A stretch of 30,805 nt of DNA from CAZCAC01 sp964496575 (GCA_964496575.1 CAZCAC010000104.1:1-30805); one strand, 5' to 3'; shown: positions 23,701-30,805, counted from the first letter of the stretch. A program made the numbers and translations. Notes: generated by a model from the letters alone, not told the origin.

Positions 23701-24977
23701 GCCTCGTCGCGCTCGCGCAGGATGCCGCGCACGCCAATGGTCGTGACCAGGACGAGCAGCGAGATGGCGACCGCGATCGTCGCCGCCAGCGCCGGGTTGC
23801 GGCGGCACCACAGCGAGAGGCTCTGCGCCAGATTGGGGCGCCGGGCCTGGATCGGTTCGTGGGCGAGGAAGCGGCGAAGGTCGGCGGCCATCTCGTGCGC
23901 GCTCTGGTAGCGACGCTCCGGCTCCTTGGCCATCGCGCACTGGCTGATCGTCTCCAGCTCGCGGGAGACGCCGGTGGCTCTCCGGTGCGGAGGAATCGGC
24001 TCCTCGTCGACGACGCGGCGCAGGATCGTCGACCAGCTCCCCTCGAAGGGCAGCTGGCCACAGAGGGCGCGGTAGAGGATCACCCCGAGGCTGTAGATGT
24101 CGCTGCGCGCGTCGACCTGCCCCTCGCCGCGCGCCTGCTCGGGGGACATGTACGCGGGCGTTCCGAGGAGGTCGCCGTGGCGCGTCAGACCGCTCTCGGT
24201 CTCCTCCTGGAAGGCCAGTCCGAAGTCGGAGATCAGGAGCTCCCCTTCGGGAGTGGTCAGGACGTTCTCCGGCTTGACGTCGCGGTGCACCACGCCACAA
24301 CCGTGCGCGTAGTCGAGCGCGTCGGCGAGCCCGGCGAGCCACGCAGCGATCTGCCGCGGGGCGGGGGGCGACGCGGTGAGGCGCTCCTCCAGCGTCGGAC
24401 CCTCGATCAGCTCGGTGACGATGAAGGGACGACCTTCTTCCTGACCGACCTCGTGGACGGGCACGATCCCGGGGTGATACAGTTTCGCCGCACTGCGCCC
24501 TTCACGCTGGAAGCGCTCGCGCATCCGCTGGTCGGCGAGGTACTCCGTGCGCAGCACCTTGACCGCGACCAGTCGTCCGAGGCGCGGGTCGCGCGCACGG
24601 AAGACGCGGGCGAAGGTGCCGCGGCCGATCTCCTCCAGGAGCTCGTAGCGACTCCCGCTCTCGGTCGGCTCCTCCTCGCGGTGGAAGGAGCGTCGCAGGT
24701 AGGCTTCCTCCTCGGCGAGCCGTGCGACCGTGGCCGGGTCGAGCTCCTGCGCGAAGCGCTCGGTCCAGGGCAGGAGCTCCGGAATAGGGCGCCCCGGACT
24801 CCACGCCTTCCAGGCGAACTCCAGCTCGATGCAGATCAGCTCCTCGAGGGTGGCGGCGCGGCGCGCGTCCCCCGCCGGGGGGAGGAAGTCGCCGAGGTGC
24901 GCGCTGGAGTAGCTCCGCCGCGACGCCTCGAACTCGCGCCGCGCCTCCTCGTCGATCGGGCCGGTCGAGTCGTGCAT
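20730..24977 (-). CDS. Ser/Thr protein kinase with WD40 propeller domain
   Basis: A 1415-residue membrane kinase. Residues 1-110 form a helical N-terminal extension (EELICIELEFAWKAW). The kinase domain is about 111-371, with Gly loop IGRGTFARV, Lys140, catalytic HRDVKPEN (Asp233), DFG (Asp251) and GTPAYMSPEQ, so it should be active. RRNPALAAT leads into one membrane helix (about 397-418). A helical stalk follows, then about 950 residues of WD40-like repeats (DGTLELLELPEG, DGTVNLWTG, DGTTRVWDLEDG and others), enough for two propellers. The start at 24977 is 11 bases after the sigma factor stop. In Planctomycetota, ECF-kinase pairs of this kind are known (ECF-STK groups). The signal it responds to is unknown. 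Confidence 0.93.
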   Translation of the reverse strand: MHDSTGPIDEEARREFEASRRSYSSAHLGDFLPPAGDARRAATLEELICIELEFAWKAWSPGRPIPELLPWTERFAQELDPATVARLAEEEAYLRRSFHREEEPTESGSRYELLEEIGRGTFARVFRARDPRLGRLVAVKVLRTEYLADQRMRERFQREGRSAAKLYHPGIVPVHEVGQEEGRPFIVTELIEGPTLEERLTASPPAPRQIAAWLAGLADALDYAHGCGVVHRDVKPENVLTTPEGELLISDFGLAFQEETESGLTRHGDLLGTPAYMSPEQARGEGQVDARSDIYSLGVILYRALCGQLPFEGSWSTILRRVVDEEPIPPHRRATGVSRELETISQCAMAKEPERRYQSAHEMAADLRRFLAHEPIQARRPNLAQSLSLWCRRNPALAATIAVAISLLVLVTTIGVRGILRERDEAQANLRRALVGEARALLEAQTTDWWRKGMANIERARGFESSEEETGELRELASEFMATASPAFHQRGRWVGGGGTVRCVAVDPLGRYGACGWQDGTLELLELPEGRRLMSRAFPAAVTELAFHSRGFLLVGTEDSAEVHTIALPDRADSPAFSPASAFVRSFGEPITALDCSPVDDRLAVGLESGAMFLLDEWSEVSPARPLQAGGALAHEIAFGPDGSLFLSCHEHGDVVLWDAQAREAIDLCSVGEPVGGGAVDGNGRMVVAIPSWYGVMRRDPETGADERLLGAQKHNGTTTVARCGGPWTFSSARDGSLKAWNGALRITATATIERSSLVRFDVDAAGRMVLAGYSDGELVLWEFGEPAERVFIQPDHTLAWRPGKRLVTYGLERSFTEGLELRPHDDRVYREPAITSLVTIGDGGAFACGFASNVSAGRCSFEEGRIAVVDQGGAVRRWTAYPRHGVSALAVDEPRRRLASVSTGGVVKVWSLAAPGREEPSPLAEVEVPVSNPRVLRWHGSEGRLLVASAKDLLLVTPEAGAASIERLPWSGPAALHGDWLAVGDARGGVDVYELETHRSLARLGPLAGPVSVLYWHEPTGLLLAASTEGELVSWRAPDFEPGPGWSLRDRGLRWLRLDRRARTLAAGGYGRLSPTLFSFESGEPLVWIRDTHTSVGAFTRDDTELLLADLGGSVEAVTLEEVESFLREDVQAGATLSTPTARPYDRTRPRLGGSHARIVWGLAASPDGKHVASCAHDGTVNLWTGADCLTLDWSVKGHDDVAWSVAFDHDSSRVASTSLDVKIWRVADGAEELHLEGHERLTTGAVFLRSRPLLVTCALDGTTRVWDLEDGSLLAEPYDSTAPLHGLALDPTGRWLAVACGDSTVLLWDRIEEGDPTRGPDHVLPRTGHPAWAVTFDPSGETLAIAEQEGGVTLWNTSDWRFLTRLRCGTRQLRAIAFSDDGSLLAVGSYGYKGIVWDLPEVRRSLGEMGLDW

Positions 24978-24988
24978 GCGGAGCCGCC

Positions 24989-25582
24989 CTACGCGGCGCG
25001 GAAGGCCTCCTCCAGGCGCTCGCGCAGCTGTCCGCTCAGCCGGCGTACGGTGCGCTCCGAGCAACCGAGCGCCTCGGCGACCTCGGCGGTCGAGCGCTGC
25101 AGGAGCCGGAGCTCGACGATGCGCTGCTCCTCCTCGTCGAGCTCACCGATCAGCTTCTCGAACTCCTCGGCGATCGCCGCGGCGTGCTCCGGGCCGGGCT
25201 CCGAGGCCGGGATTCGCTCGGAGATGCGCTCGCCCTCGCCGCCACCGCCGTCGTCCAGCTCGCGATCGACGCCACGCTTGCCGCGACTGTGGAAGCGCGC
25301 CTTCTCCCGGACCTTGGTCAGGGTGATCGCGCAGAGCAGACGCCACAGTGCCTCGCTGTCGGGGATCTCGAAGCGCCCCTCGCGGGCGCGGAGCAGGAAG
25401 GAGCAGCACGCCGACTGGGCGACCGTCTCCGGCCCGAAGCGGCGGCGCATGGCGGGCGCGATCTTGCCCTCGGCCACGCTGGCCAGGGCGCTGGAGTAGC
25501 GCGCGCAGAACTCCGCCAGCACTTCTTCGTCTCCGTTGCGCAGCCCTTCGATGGTGCGCTGCCAGGCCGGGTCGTCGAACAT
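24989..25582 (-). CDS. ECF sigma factor, kinase-linked type
   Basis: A 197-residue RNA polymerase sigma factor. Region 2 spans about 10-100 (CSFLLRAREGRFEIP, then ALWRLLCAITLTKVREKA). A variable acidic Gly-rich linker covers about 105-135. Region 4 spans about 140-192, with the helix-turn-helix STAEVAEALGCSERTVRRL. The pattern matches the sigma factors found beside Ser/Thr kinases in Planctomycetota. I set the start at 25582, with GAGAG just upstream; the longer frame to 25777 has a composition unlike a sigma N-terminus. There is no anti-sigma gene. The kinase encoded 11 bases downstream is the probable regulator, perhaps by phosphorylation (inference). Confidence 0.9.
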   Translation of the reverse strand: MFDDPAWQRTIEGLRNGDEEVLAEFCARYSSALASVAEGKIAPAMRRRFGPETVAQSACCSFLLRAREGRFEIPDSEALWRLLCAITLTKVREKARFHSRGKRGVDRELDDGGGGEGERISERIPASEPGPEHAAAIAEEFEKLIGELDEEEQRIVELRLLQRSTAEVAEALGCSERTVRRLSGQLRERLEEAFRAA

Positions 25583-25614
25583 CTCTCGAACGGGGGTGGT
25601 CCCCGCGGCGATCG

Positions 25615-25643
25615 AAGCTAGACGGGAAGGACGAGTCGTGCAA
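25615..25643 (-). promoter_or_regulatory. Possible promoter of the sigma factor-kinase operon
   Basis: The minus strand has TTGCAC (25638-25643), a 17-base spacer and TAGCTT (25615-25620), 32 bases before the ATG at 25582. The spacing is good and the hexamers are partial matches. I saw no GGAAC...CGTC ECF-type promoter in the 184-base divergent region. Confidence 0.3.
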
Positions 25644-25766
25644 GGCGAGACGGGAGAAGCGGAGCGGGAGGAGAAACCCGGGGCCGAGAATTCCGGGGAA
25701 AGGGCCTGGAGAGCGGCGCCAGCGGGGCATCCTGTTCCCGCCCCCCCTCGCCGATCTCCCCATATC

Positions 25767-26906
25767 ATGCGCGCCATCCCCTGCCGTCTCTGCGGATACC
25801 ACGCTCCGGGATCGGAGTGTCCGCACTGCGCTCACCGGTCCACCGCCCCCTCGCTGCAGGGCGATCCGGTCGGGCCCCTCCGTGGGATCCTCGACGGGCT
25901 CCGGGCGATCCCCAAAGGCTTCCTCATCCTCGCCTCGACCCGGCGGACCAAGCGCTTCCTGATCCCGCCGGTACTGCTCACCGCGATCGCCTTCCTGGCC
26001 CTGTTCTGGTGGAGCTGGGGCCTGGTGGACCTCCTCGTCGAAGCGACCGAGGAAGGCGTCGGCTCCCTCGGGCTCGAGGAGGGGTGGTTCAAGTCCGTGG
26101 TGGTCTGGCTGCTGGACCGGCAGGTGATTCTCTGGCTGGTGAAGCTGGGCGGCTTCCTGCTGTGGATCGTGCTCTCCTCGGTGGTCGCCCTCTACACCTT
26201 CTCGATCGTCTACGAGGCGATCGCCGGTCCCTTCCTCGACGAGATCCAGGGCCGGATCGAGGAGCGCTGGTTCGGGAAGAACCCGCGTAACGCGATCCAG
26301 CGTCCCACGGACATCCCGGTCAAGCGCTGCGTCCTGCTGTCGACCGTGGCGGGGATTCCCGCCGGCGGGCTCCTCATCGCCTGGTGGATCCTCTCGGGGA
26401 CCTCCGCCTGGATCTGCTTCGCCCTGATCCCCCTCCCCTTCCTCGTGGCGGCGGCCTGGGATCGGGAGTACGCCATCTGGCTCTGGTGGGTCGCGCGCGT
26501 CGAAGGGGGCACGCTCTGGGTCTCGATCAAGGCCTCGGTCGTGGTCGGCATCCTGCTCGTGCTCTTCTTCTGGCTGAAGTTCATCCCGGTGATCGGGCTG
26601 CCGCTGTTCATGGCCATCGCCGGCTTCGGCACCGCGATCACCCTGCTCGACATCCCCTTCTCGCGGAGGGAGTGGTCGCTCTCCAAGCGCCTGCAGTTCA
26701 CCGCCCACAACGTGCTGCCGGTGACCGCGTACGGCGTGGTGGCGAGCTTGCTCTTCCTGATCCCGGTGTTCGGGCCGCTGGTGATGGTCCCCGCGGCCTC
26801 GATCGGCGGGCTGTGGCTGGTGGTGCGACTCGACAAGGACACGCTGCGCGCGCCCGCCCTGCGACGCGGAGGCGATCGACAGGTAGGCGATCAGAGGCTT
26901 GTCTGA
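25767..26906 (+). CDS. EI24/CysZ-like membrane protein with N-terminal zinc ribbon
   Basis: A 379-residue protein. Residues 6-21 hold two CxxC pairs eight residues apart (CRLC ... CPHC), a zinc-ribbon pattern. The rest has about six hydrophobic helices (about 64-85, 110-150, 190-215, 222-240, 258-300, 320-350) and the stretch YTFSIVYEAIAGPFLDEI, typical of the EI24/CysZ family. CysZ is a sulfate channel; other members have no fixed function, so I do not assign sulfate transport. No sulfur gene is nearby. The ATG at 25767 gives the CxxC ribbon right at the N-terminus. Divergent from the sigma factor gene and followed by GT2. Confidence 0.75.
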   Translation: MRAIPCRLCGYHAPGSECPHCAHRSTAPSLQGDPVGPLRGILDGLRAIPKGFLILASTRRTKRFLIPPVLLTAIAFLALFWWSWGLVDLLVEATEEGVGSLGLEEGWFKSVVVWLLDRQVILWLVKLGGFLLWIVLSSVVALYTFSIVYEAIAGPFLDEIQGRIEERWFGKNPRNAIQRPTDIPVKRCVLLSTVAGIPAGGLLIAWWILSGTSAWICFALIPLPFLVAAAWDREYAIWLWWVARVEGGTLWVSIKASVVVGILLVLFFWLKFIPVIGLPLFMAIAGFGTAITLLDIPFSRREWSLSKRLQFTAHNVLPVTAYGVVASLLFLIPVFGPLVMVPAASIGGLWLVVRLDKDTLRAPALRRGGDRQVGDQRLV

Positions 26907-26960
26907 GCGGGAACCGATGCCATCCTAGGGGCCCCGCCGGGCCGCAGCCCGGTGCCCGCC

Positions 26961-27743
26961 ATGGTCCCCTCCCCCGTCGTCCTCGGGCAGATCGCCCGCC
27001 GATACGCGTCGCCAGCGCCCTCGCTCGCGCTGAGCCTCGTCGCTCCCGTCTACGAGGAGGAGGAGAACCTGCACCCCCTGTACGAGGCGGTGCTCGAGGC
27101 GATGGAGGGCCGGGAGGAGTGGGAGCTGGTGCTGGTCGACGACGGCAGCGAGGACGGTTCGCCGGAGCTGATCCGCGAGCTCTCCCGCGAGGACTCGCGG
27201 GTGGTCGGCGTGTTCTTCGAGGAGAACTGCGGGCAGACCGCGGCGATGGGCACCGGGATCGCGGTCGCGCGCGGCGCGCTGATCGCGACCCTCGACTCGG
27301 ACCTGCAGAACGACCCGCGCGACATCCCCGGCATGCTGGAGGTGCTCGGCGAGAACGACGCGGTGGTCGGCTACCGCCTGAAGCGCAACGACAACTGGCT
27401 GCGCCGCATCTCCTCGAGGATCGCCAACGGGATCCGCAACCGGATCAGCCGCGACGAGATCCGCGACACCGGCTGTTCGCTGAAGGTGTTCCGGGCGGAG
27501 GCGATCCAGGCGATCCCGCTGTTCGAGGGGATGCACCGCTTCTTCCCCACGCTCTTGCGCTACCACGGCTTCACCGTGGTGGAGCACCCCGTCTCGCACC
27601 GGCCGCGCGTCGCGGGGATGAGCAAGTACGGGGTGATGAACCGGGCCTGGCGAGCGTTCAAGGACCTCCTAGCGGTGCGCTGGATGCGGGGGCGGCTGAT
27701 CCGCGTCCCCCTCGGTGACGTGACCGGCCGCGACGAGCGATGA
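26961..27743 (+). CDS. Family 2 glycosyltransferase (polyprenyl-phosphate sugar transferase-like)
   Basis: A 260-residue soluble GT-A glycosyltransferase. It shows SLVAPVYEEEENL at the N-terminus, ELVLVDDGSEDGS, GQTAAMGTGI, and the metal-binding ATLDSDLQNDP, the pattern of dolichol-phosphate-mannose synthase-like bacterial enzymes that load a sugar onto a polyprenyl phosphate. The C-terminal membrane helices many relatives carry are absent. The ATG at 26961 is chosen; a GTG nine bases earlier is possible. The stop overlaps the next start (ATGA), so it is coupled to the LAB_N protein. The pair likely prepares or moves a lipid-linked sugar for envelope modification (inference). Confidence 0.87.
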   Translation: MVPSPVVLGQIARRYASPAPSLALSLVAPVYEEEENLHPLYEAVLEAMEGREEWELVLVDDGSEDGSPELIRELSREDSRVVGVFFEENCGQTAAMGTGIAVARGALIATLDSDLQNDPRDIPGMLEVLGENDAVVGYRLKRNDNWLRRISSRIANGIRNRISRDEIRDTGCSLKVFRAEAIQAIPLFEGMHRFFPTLLRYHGFTVVEHPVSHRPRVAGMSKYGVMNRAWRAFKDLLAVRWMRGRLIRVPLGDVTGRDER

Positions 27744-28411
27744 TCGTCTGGAGCCTCGTCGCCTACGCGGGCCAGGCGTGCTTCTTCTCCCGCTTCCTGG
27801 TGCAGTGGATCGCGTCGGAGCGCGCGAAGAGGAGCGTCGCCCCGGTCACCTTCTGGTGGCTCAGCCTCGCCGGCACGGTGATGATGGGAGCCAAGACCAT
27901 CGCCAGTGGAGACGTCGTCTTCACGCCGGGGTACCTGGTCAACGGTACGATCTACGTGCGCAACCTCTGGCTCTCGGGGAGAGCGGAGAAGAAGCGCTCC
28001 CGCCTCGGTCCCGTGCCGGCCGCGGTGCTCGCGCTGGTGGCGGCGGCGCTCATCTTCACCGTCGGCGGAGCGCAGCCGCGCGAGGGGCTCGCCGACTCCG
28101 TCTTCTGGCTGAGGATCGGCATCCTCGGTCAGGTGATCTGGGGCTCTCGCTTCCTGCTCCAGTGGTGGTTCACCGAGCGCGCCGGACTCAGCCACTTCCC
28201 GCGAGCCTTCTGGTGGTTCAGTCTGGTCGGCTCGATCCTCAACCTCGCGTACACCTGGCAGTACGGGGTCCAGCTCGGCGACTGGGTCTTCTTCGTCGGC
28301 TTCCTGATGACGCCGATCTACCCGATCCGCAACCTGATGCTGGAGCACGCCGCTCGCCGCCGGGGGAAGGGAGCCGACGCTCCCGAATCGACCGAGCGCG
28401 AGCGCAGCTGA
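27740..28411 (+). CDS. LAB_N-domain membrane protein, internally duplicated
   Basis: A 223-residue membrane protein with two copies of the domain otherwise found at the N-terminus of some lipid-A-disaccharide synthases (LAB_N). Copy 1 (about 11-80) has SRFLVQWIASER, TFWWLSLAG and VRNLWL. Copy 2 (about 130-202) has SRFLLQWWFTER, AFWWFSLVG and IRNLML. There are about six hydrophobic segments. No glycosyltransferase domain follows, so it is a stand-alone membrane component. It is translationally coupled to the GT2 gene, as seen in lipid-A or polyprenyl-sugar modification clusters. Its exact function is not established. Confidence 0.85.
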   Translation: MIVWSLVAYAGQACFFSRFLVQWIASERAKRSVAPVTFWWLSLAGTVMMGAKTIASGDVVFTPGYLVNGTIYVRNLWLSGRAEKKRSRLGPVPAAVLALVAAALIFTVGGAQPREGLADSVFWLRIGILGQVIWGSRFLLQWWFTERAGLSHFPRAFWWFSLVGSILNLAYTWQYGVQLGDWVFFVGFLMTPIYPIRNLMLEHAARRRGKGADAPESTERERS

Positions 28412-28511
28412 TCCCCGGGGGCAGTAGGTGTCCGCCGGCATCCCGGGTAGGATTGGCGCCCCGATTCCGCGTCGTCCCCCTCTTCCCTCTCTCGGAGGAT
28501 CGCAAAGAACC

Positions 28512-30233
28512 GTGACTCGATACCTGGTCACCAGTGCCCTGCCCTACGCCAACGGTCCGATCCACTTCGGACACGTCGCCGGAGCGTACCTGCCCGCCGA
28601 CGTGTACGTCCGGTGCTTGCGAATGCAGGGTGAAGAGGTGCGCTACGTCTGCGGTACCGACGAGTACGGCGCCGCGATCACCATCGGGGCGGAGCGCGAC
28701 GGACAGGAGTACTCCGAGTACGTCGCCCGCTGGCGCGGGGAGATCAAGCACCTCTTCGACTGCTTCGAGATCGAGTTCGACATCTGGAGCGGCACCAGCA
28801 TCTGTCCACAGCACGAAGCCTTCTCGCAGGAGTTCTTCCGGCGCCTCGGCGAGAACGGGTACCTGCTCAAGAACACCACGGAGCAGTTCTACTGCGAGGT
28901 GGACGAGATGTTCCTCCCCGACCGCTACCTGGTCGGGACCTGCCCGAAGTGCGATCACTCGCCGGCGCGCGGGGACGAGTGTCCGTCGTGCGGTTCGTGG
29001 CTGGACGCGGCCAAGCTGAAGGCACCCTCGTGCAAGCTGTGCGGCACGAGCCCGCAGCTGCGGAAGACGACGCACTGGTACCTCGACCTGCCGGGGCTCC
29101 GCGACGAGCGCATCGGAGCGTGGTTCGGGGAGGGTAACTGGAAGGCGAACGTCCAGTCCTTCGTCGGCCGGATGCTGGAGGACCTGCACGAGCGGCCGAT
29201 CACACGCGACATGAAGTGGGGTGTCCCGCTGCCCGCCGACCTCGCCGAGGGCGAGGCGGGGAAGGTGCTCTACGTCTGGTTCGACGCTCCGATCGGCTAC
29301 ATCTCGATGACCGCCGAGCTCAGCCAGGAGGAGGGCGATCCCGACGGCTGGCGCAAGTGGTGGCAGGATGCGGACACGCGGCTGGTGCACTTCGTCGGCA
29401 AGGACAACATCCCCTTCCACGCCCTGGTCTTCCCCTCGATGCTCTACGGGGTGAAGCAGGACTACGTGCTGCCGTGGGCGGTGCCCGCCAACGAGTTCTA
29501 CAACCTGCAGGGGAGGAAGTTCTCCACCTCGGCGGGCTGGACGATTCCGGTCGACGAGTTCTTCGACACCTACGACCCCGAGGCCGCGCGCTTCCACCTG
29601 ATCGCCTCGATGCCGGAGAACGCCGACAGCGAGTTCCGCTGGGAGGACTTCCAGAGCACGGTCAACGCCTCGCTGGCGGATACGATCGGCAATCTCGCGA
29701 CGCGCGTGCTGCGCTTCGTCGACAAGCACTTCGGGGGCGAGGTCCCGCCGATCTCCACCGAGGCGTGCGCCGAGCTCGACACGGTGCTGCTAGGCGAGTG
29801 CGGAACGATCGCCGACCCCGGTGCTTCGATCCGCGAGTACCGCTTCCGGCGGGCGGCGGAGGAGCTGGTGGCGAACGCGGCGGTGGCCAACGTCTTCGTC
29901 GACCGCCTCGCCCCGTGGGCGTTGCGCAAGACCGATCCGGAGCAGGCCGGCGCGATCCTGAACACGCTGATCGACTGGATCTCGCTGCTCGCGCGCTGGA
30001 TGGTGCCGTTCATGCCGGGCAAGGCCCAGGCGCTGTGGGCGATGGTCGGAAACGGCGGCGAGGTCTCGGAACAGCCCTGGCCCGCGCTTCCCGAGGCGGG
30101 AGGGTGGCGGTCGATCTCGACGGGCCAGTCGCTCGGTGAGGTGCGCGGCCTCTTCGACAAGCTCGACGACGAGCGGGTGCAGGCGGAGATCGACGCGCTG
30201 CACGAGCGCGTCGCGCGGTCGGACGCGAGCTGA
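28512..30233 (+). CDS. metG: Methionyl-tRNA synthetase
   Basis: A 573-residue class I synthetase that charges tRNA-Met. The HIGH motif is HFGH at 18-21 and the KMSKS motif is KFSTS (in LQGRKFSTSAGW). Between them lies a zinc-knuckle insert with three CxxC pairs (CPKC, CPSC, CKLC). The anticodon-binding helical domain follows. The C-terminal EMAP-like dimerisation domain found in some MetRS is absent. The start is GTG at 28512 with GGAGGA upstream; the frame open to 28428 adds residues unlike any MetRS. It is 100 bases after the LAB_N gene. Confidence 0.95.
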   Translation: MTRYLVTSALPYANGPIHFGHVAGAYLPADVYVRCLRMQGEEVRYVCGTDEYGAAITIGAERDGQEYSEYVARWRGEIKHLFDCFEIEFDIWSGTSICPQHEAFSQEFFRRLGENGYLLKNTTEQFYCEVDEMFLPDRYLVGTCPKCDHSPARGDECPSCGSWLDAAKLKAPSCKLCGTSPQLRKTTHWYLDLPGLRDERIGAWFGEGNWKANVQSFVGRMLEDLHERPITRDMKWGVPLPADLAEGEAGKVLYVWFDAPIGYISMTAELSQEEGDPDGWRKWWQDADTRLVHFVGKDNIPFHALVFPSMLYGVKQDYVLPWAVPANEFYNLQGRKFSTSAGWTIPVDEFFDTYDPEAARFHLIASMPENADSEFRWEDFQSTVNASLADTIGNLATRVLRFVDKHFGGEVPPISTEACAELDTVLLGECGTIADPGASIREYRFRRAAEELVANAAVANVFVDRLAPWALRKTDPEQAGAILNTLIDWISLLARWMVPFMPGKAQALWAMVGNGGEVSEQPWPALPEAGGWRSISTGQSLGEVRGLFDKLDDERVQAEIDALHERVARSDAS

Positions 30234-30291
30234 CCAGGGACGCAAAGGGAGCAGAGGGCGCGCGGGAGCCGCGTCTCCGTACCCCGAACGA

Positions 30292-30321
30292 AGCACCCCC
30301 CCGGTTTCCCGGAGGGGTGCT
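30292..30321 (+). terminator. Hairpin after metG
   Basis: AGCACCCC (30292-30299) pairs with GGGGTGCT (30314-30321), with a further CCGG/CCGG pairing inside. It lies 58 bases past the metG stop. No T-run follows on the plus strand. Confidence 0.45.
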
Positions 30322-30354
30322 GTACCGTTGAGCCGAGCTTGGAGTCGCCTCGGT

Positions 30355-30368
30355 CGACTCGTGAGTCG
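30355..30368. repeat. Short palindrome in the metG-HU intergenic region
   Basis: CGACTC-gt-GAGTCG, six base pairs with a two-base centre. It could be an operator or part of the hairpin series in this 215-base gap. Confidence 0.4.
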
Positions 30369-30422
30369 GACCCAGCGGGCCAGACTCTCTGGGTATTGAC
30401 CCGGACCCACGCGGGATCCAGC

Positions 30423-30439
30423 AGACCCGGATCGGGTCT
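30423..30439 (-). terminator. Hairpin after the HU gene
   Basis: AGACCCG-gat-CGGGTCT, a seven-pair perfect stem 10 bases past the HU stop on the minus strand. There is no T-run. This is the probable end of the HU transcript. Confidence 0.45.
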
Positions 30440-30448
30440 CGGGTCAGA

Positions 30449-30718
30449 TCAGACAGAGTCCCGAAGCGCCTTGCCGACCCGGAATCCGACGCGCCGACCC
30501 GCAGAGATCTGGATCGGCTCGCCCGTCTGGGGGTTACGCCCCACACGGGCCCTGCGCGGTTTCACCTCGAACGTGCCGAAGCCGCTCAGGGTGACGGACG
30601 TGTCTTCAACCAGGCCCTGTCGTATGCCGGCGAGCACGGTGTCCACAAGCCTCGCGGCCTGTAGCCTCGACGTCTGTAGCTCTCTGGCGACGTATGCGAC
30701 CAGGTGGCTCTTGTTCAC
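30449..30718 (-). CDS. HU/IHF-family DNA-binding protein
   Basis: An 89-residue nucleoid protein of normal HU length. The signature GRNPQTGEPIQI (about 60-71) in the DNA-binding arm is intact, preceded by SGFGTFEVKPRRAR; the helical N-terminus is MNKSHLVAYVARELQ. HU dimers bend and compact DNA. The start is GTG at 30718 with AAGGAG seven bases upstream, the clearest Shine-Dalgarno in the window. It lies 26 bases after the stop of a Lys/Arg-rich protein on the same strand, so the two are probably co-transcribed. HU and IHF cannot be told apart from this alone. Confidence 0.93.
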   Translation of the reverse strand: MNKSHLVAYVARELQTSRLQAARLVDTVLAGIRQGLVEDTSVTLSGFGTFEVKPRRARVGRNPQTGEPIQISAGRRVGFRVGKALRDSV

Positions 30719-30744
30719 GACGTGCTCCTTGGCTCCGACGGGGA

Positions 30745-30805
30745 TCAGCGGCGGCGACGGGTGGCCTTCTTCTTCTTGGTGGCCTTCTTGCGAGTGGCCT
30801 TCTTC
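30745..30805 (-). CDS. C-terminal end of a Lys/Arg-rich basic protein (runs off window)
   Basis: Only the last 19 residues are present: KKATRKKATKKKKATRRRR then TGA. The KKAT units resemble the basic tails of histone H1-like or HU-like bacterial DNA-binding proteins. It sits 26 bases upstream of the HU gene on the same strand. The main body of the protein is outside the window, so its family cannot be named. Confidence 0.65.
   Translation of the reverse strand, partial: KKATRKKATKKKKATRRRR

Noticed and set aside
25767..26906. Naming the EI24-family protein cysZ
   Set aside because: No sulfate or cysteine genes are nearby, and the zinc ribbon sets it apart from CysZ.
1..30805. CRISPR array, prophage, transposon or defence island
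   Set aside because: I found no spaced direct repeats, transposase, integrase or phage genes; gene content is housekeeping, envelope and signalling.

Overview
The window is strongly GC-rich and densely packed with genes. It reads as an ordinary chromosomal stretch of a Gram-negative-type bacterium, most likely a member of the Planctomycetota. Four things point there: an ECF sigma factor next to a very large Ser/Thr kinase with a WD40 propeller tail; VIT/VWA and VWA surface proteins; a secreted HEAT-repeat protein; and a kinase whose post-kinase region has the 'RRNP' signature before its membrane helix. The kdsB gene and the LAB_N protein suggest a Kdo/lipid-A-type outer membrane. The phylum call is inference; no rRNA gene is present. 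I see no insertion sequence, prophage, CRISPR array or origin.

Layout. 1-223: start of a secreted protein that runs off the left edge. 608-6913 (minus): four-gene operon, VIT/VWA protein -> VWA protein -> OmpR-type regulator -> histidine kinase, with a candidate regulator-binding direct repeat upstream (6987-7004). 7048-7122 (minus): tRNA-Thr(CGT). 7221-9317 (minus): secreted HEAT protein with an embedded receiver-like domain. 9565-10746 (minus): anmK, divergent from a sigma-54 response regulator (10769-12178), which is followed by an MFS transporter. 13448-14353 (minus): membrane-anchored LysM protein. 14581-20611 (plus): GT-C membrane glycosyltransferase, lipoprotein, kdsB, pyrG, DUF1844 protein. 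20646-20700: a perfect 25-bp inverted repeat. 20730-25582 (minus): ECF sigma factor -> Ser/Thr kinase-WD40. 25767-30233 (plus): EI24/CysZ-like membrane protein with a zinc ribbon, GT2 glycosyltransferase, LAB_N membrane protein, metG. 30449-30805 (minus): end of a Lys/Arg-rich basic protein, then HU.

How the genes fit together. Several blocks serve the envelope: kdsB with pyrG (CMP-Kdo and its CTP), GT2 with LAB_N and the GT-C enzyme (lipid-linked sugar transfer), anmK and LysM (peptidoglycan recycling and binding). Others are signalling modules: a two-component system co-transcribed with two adhesion-type VWA proteins, an orphan sigma-54 activator, and the ECF-kinase pair. The least familiar items are the VWA/two-component operon with its 11-bp-period direct repeat and the exported HEAT/pseudo-receiver protein.
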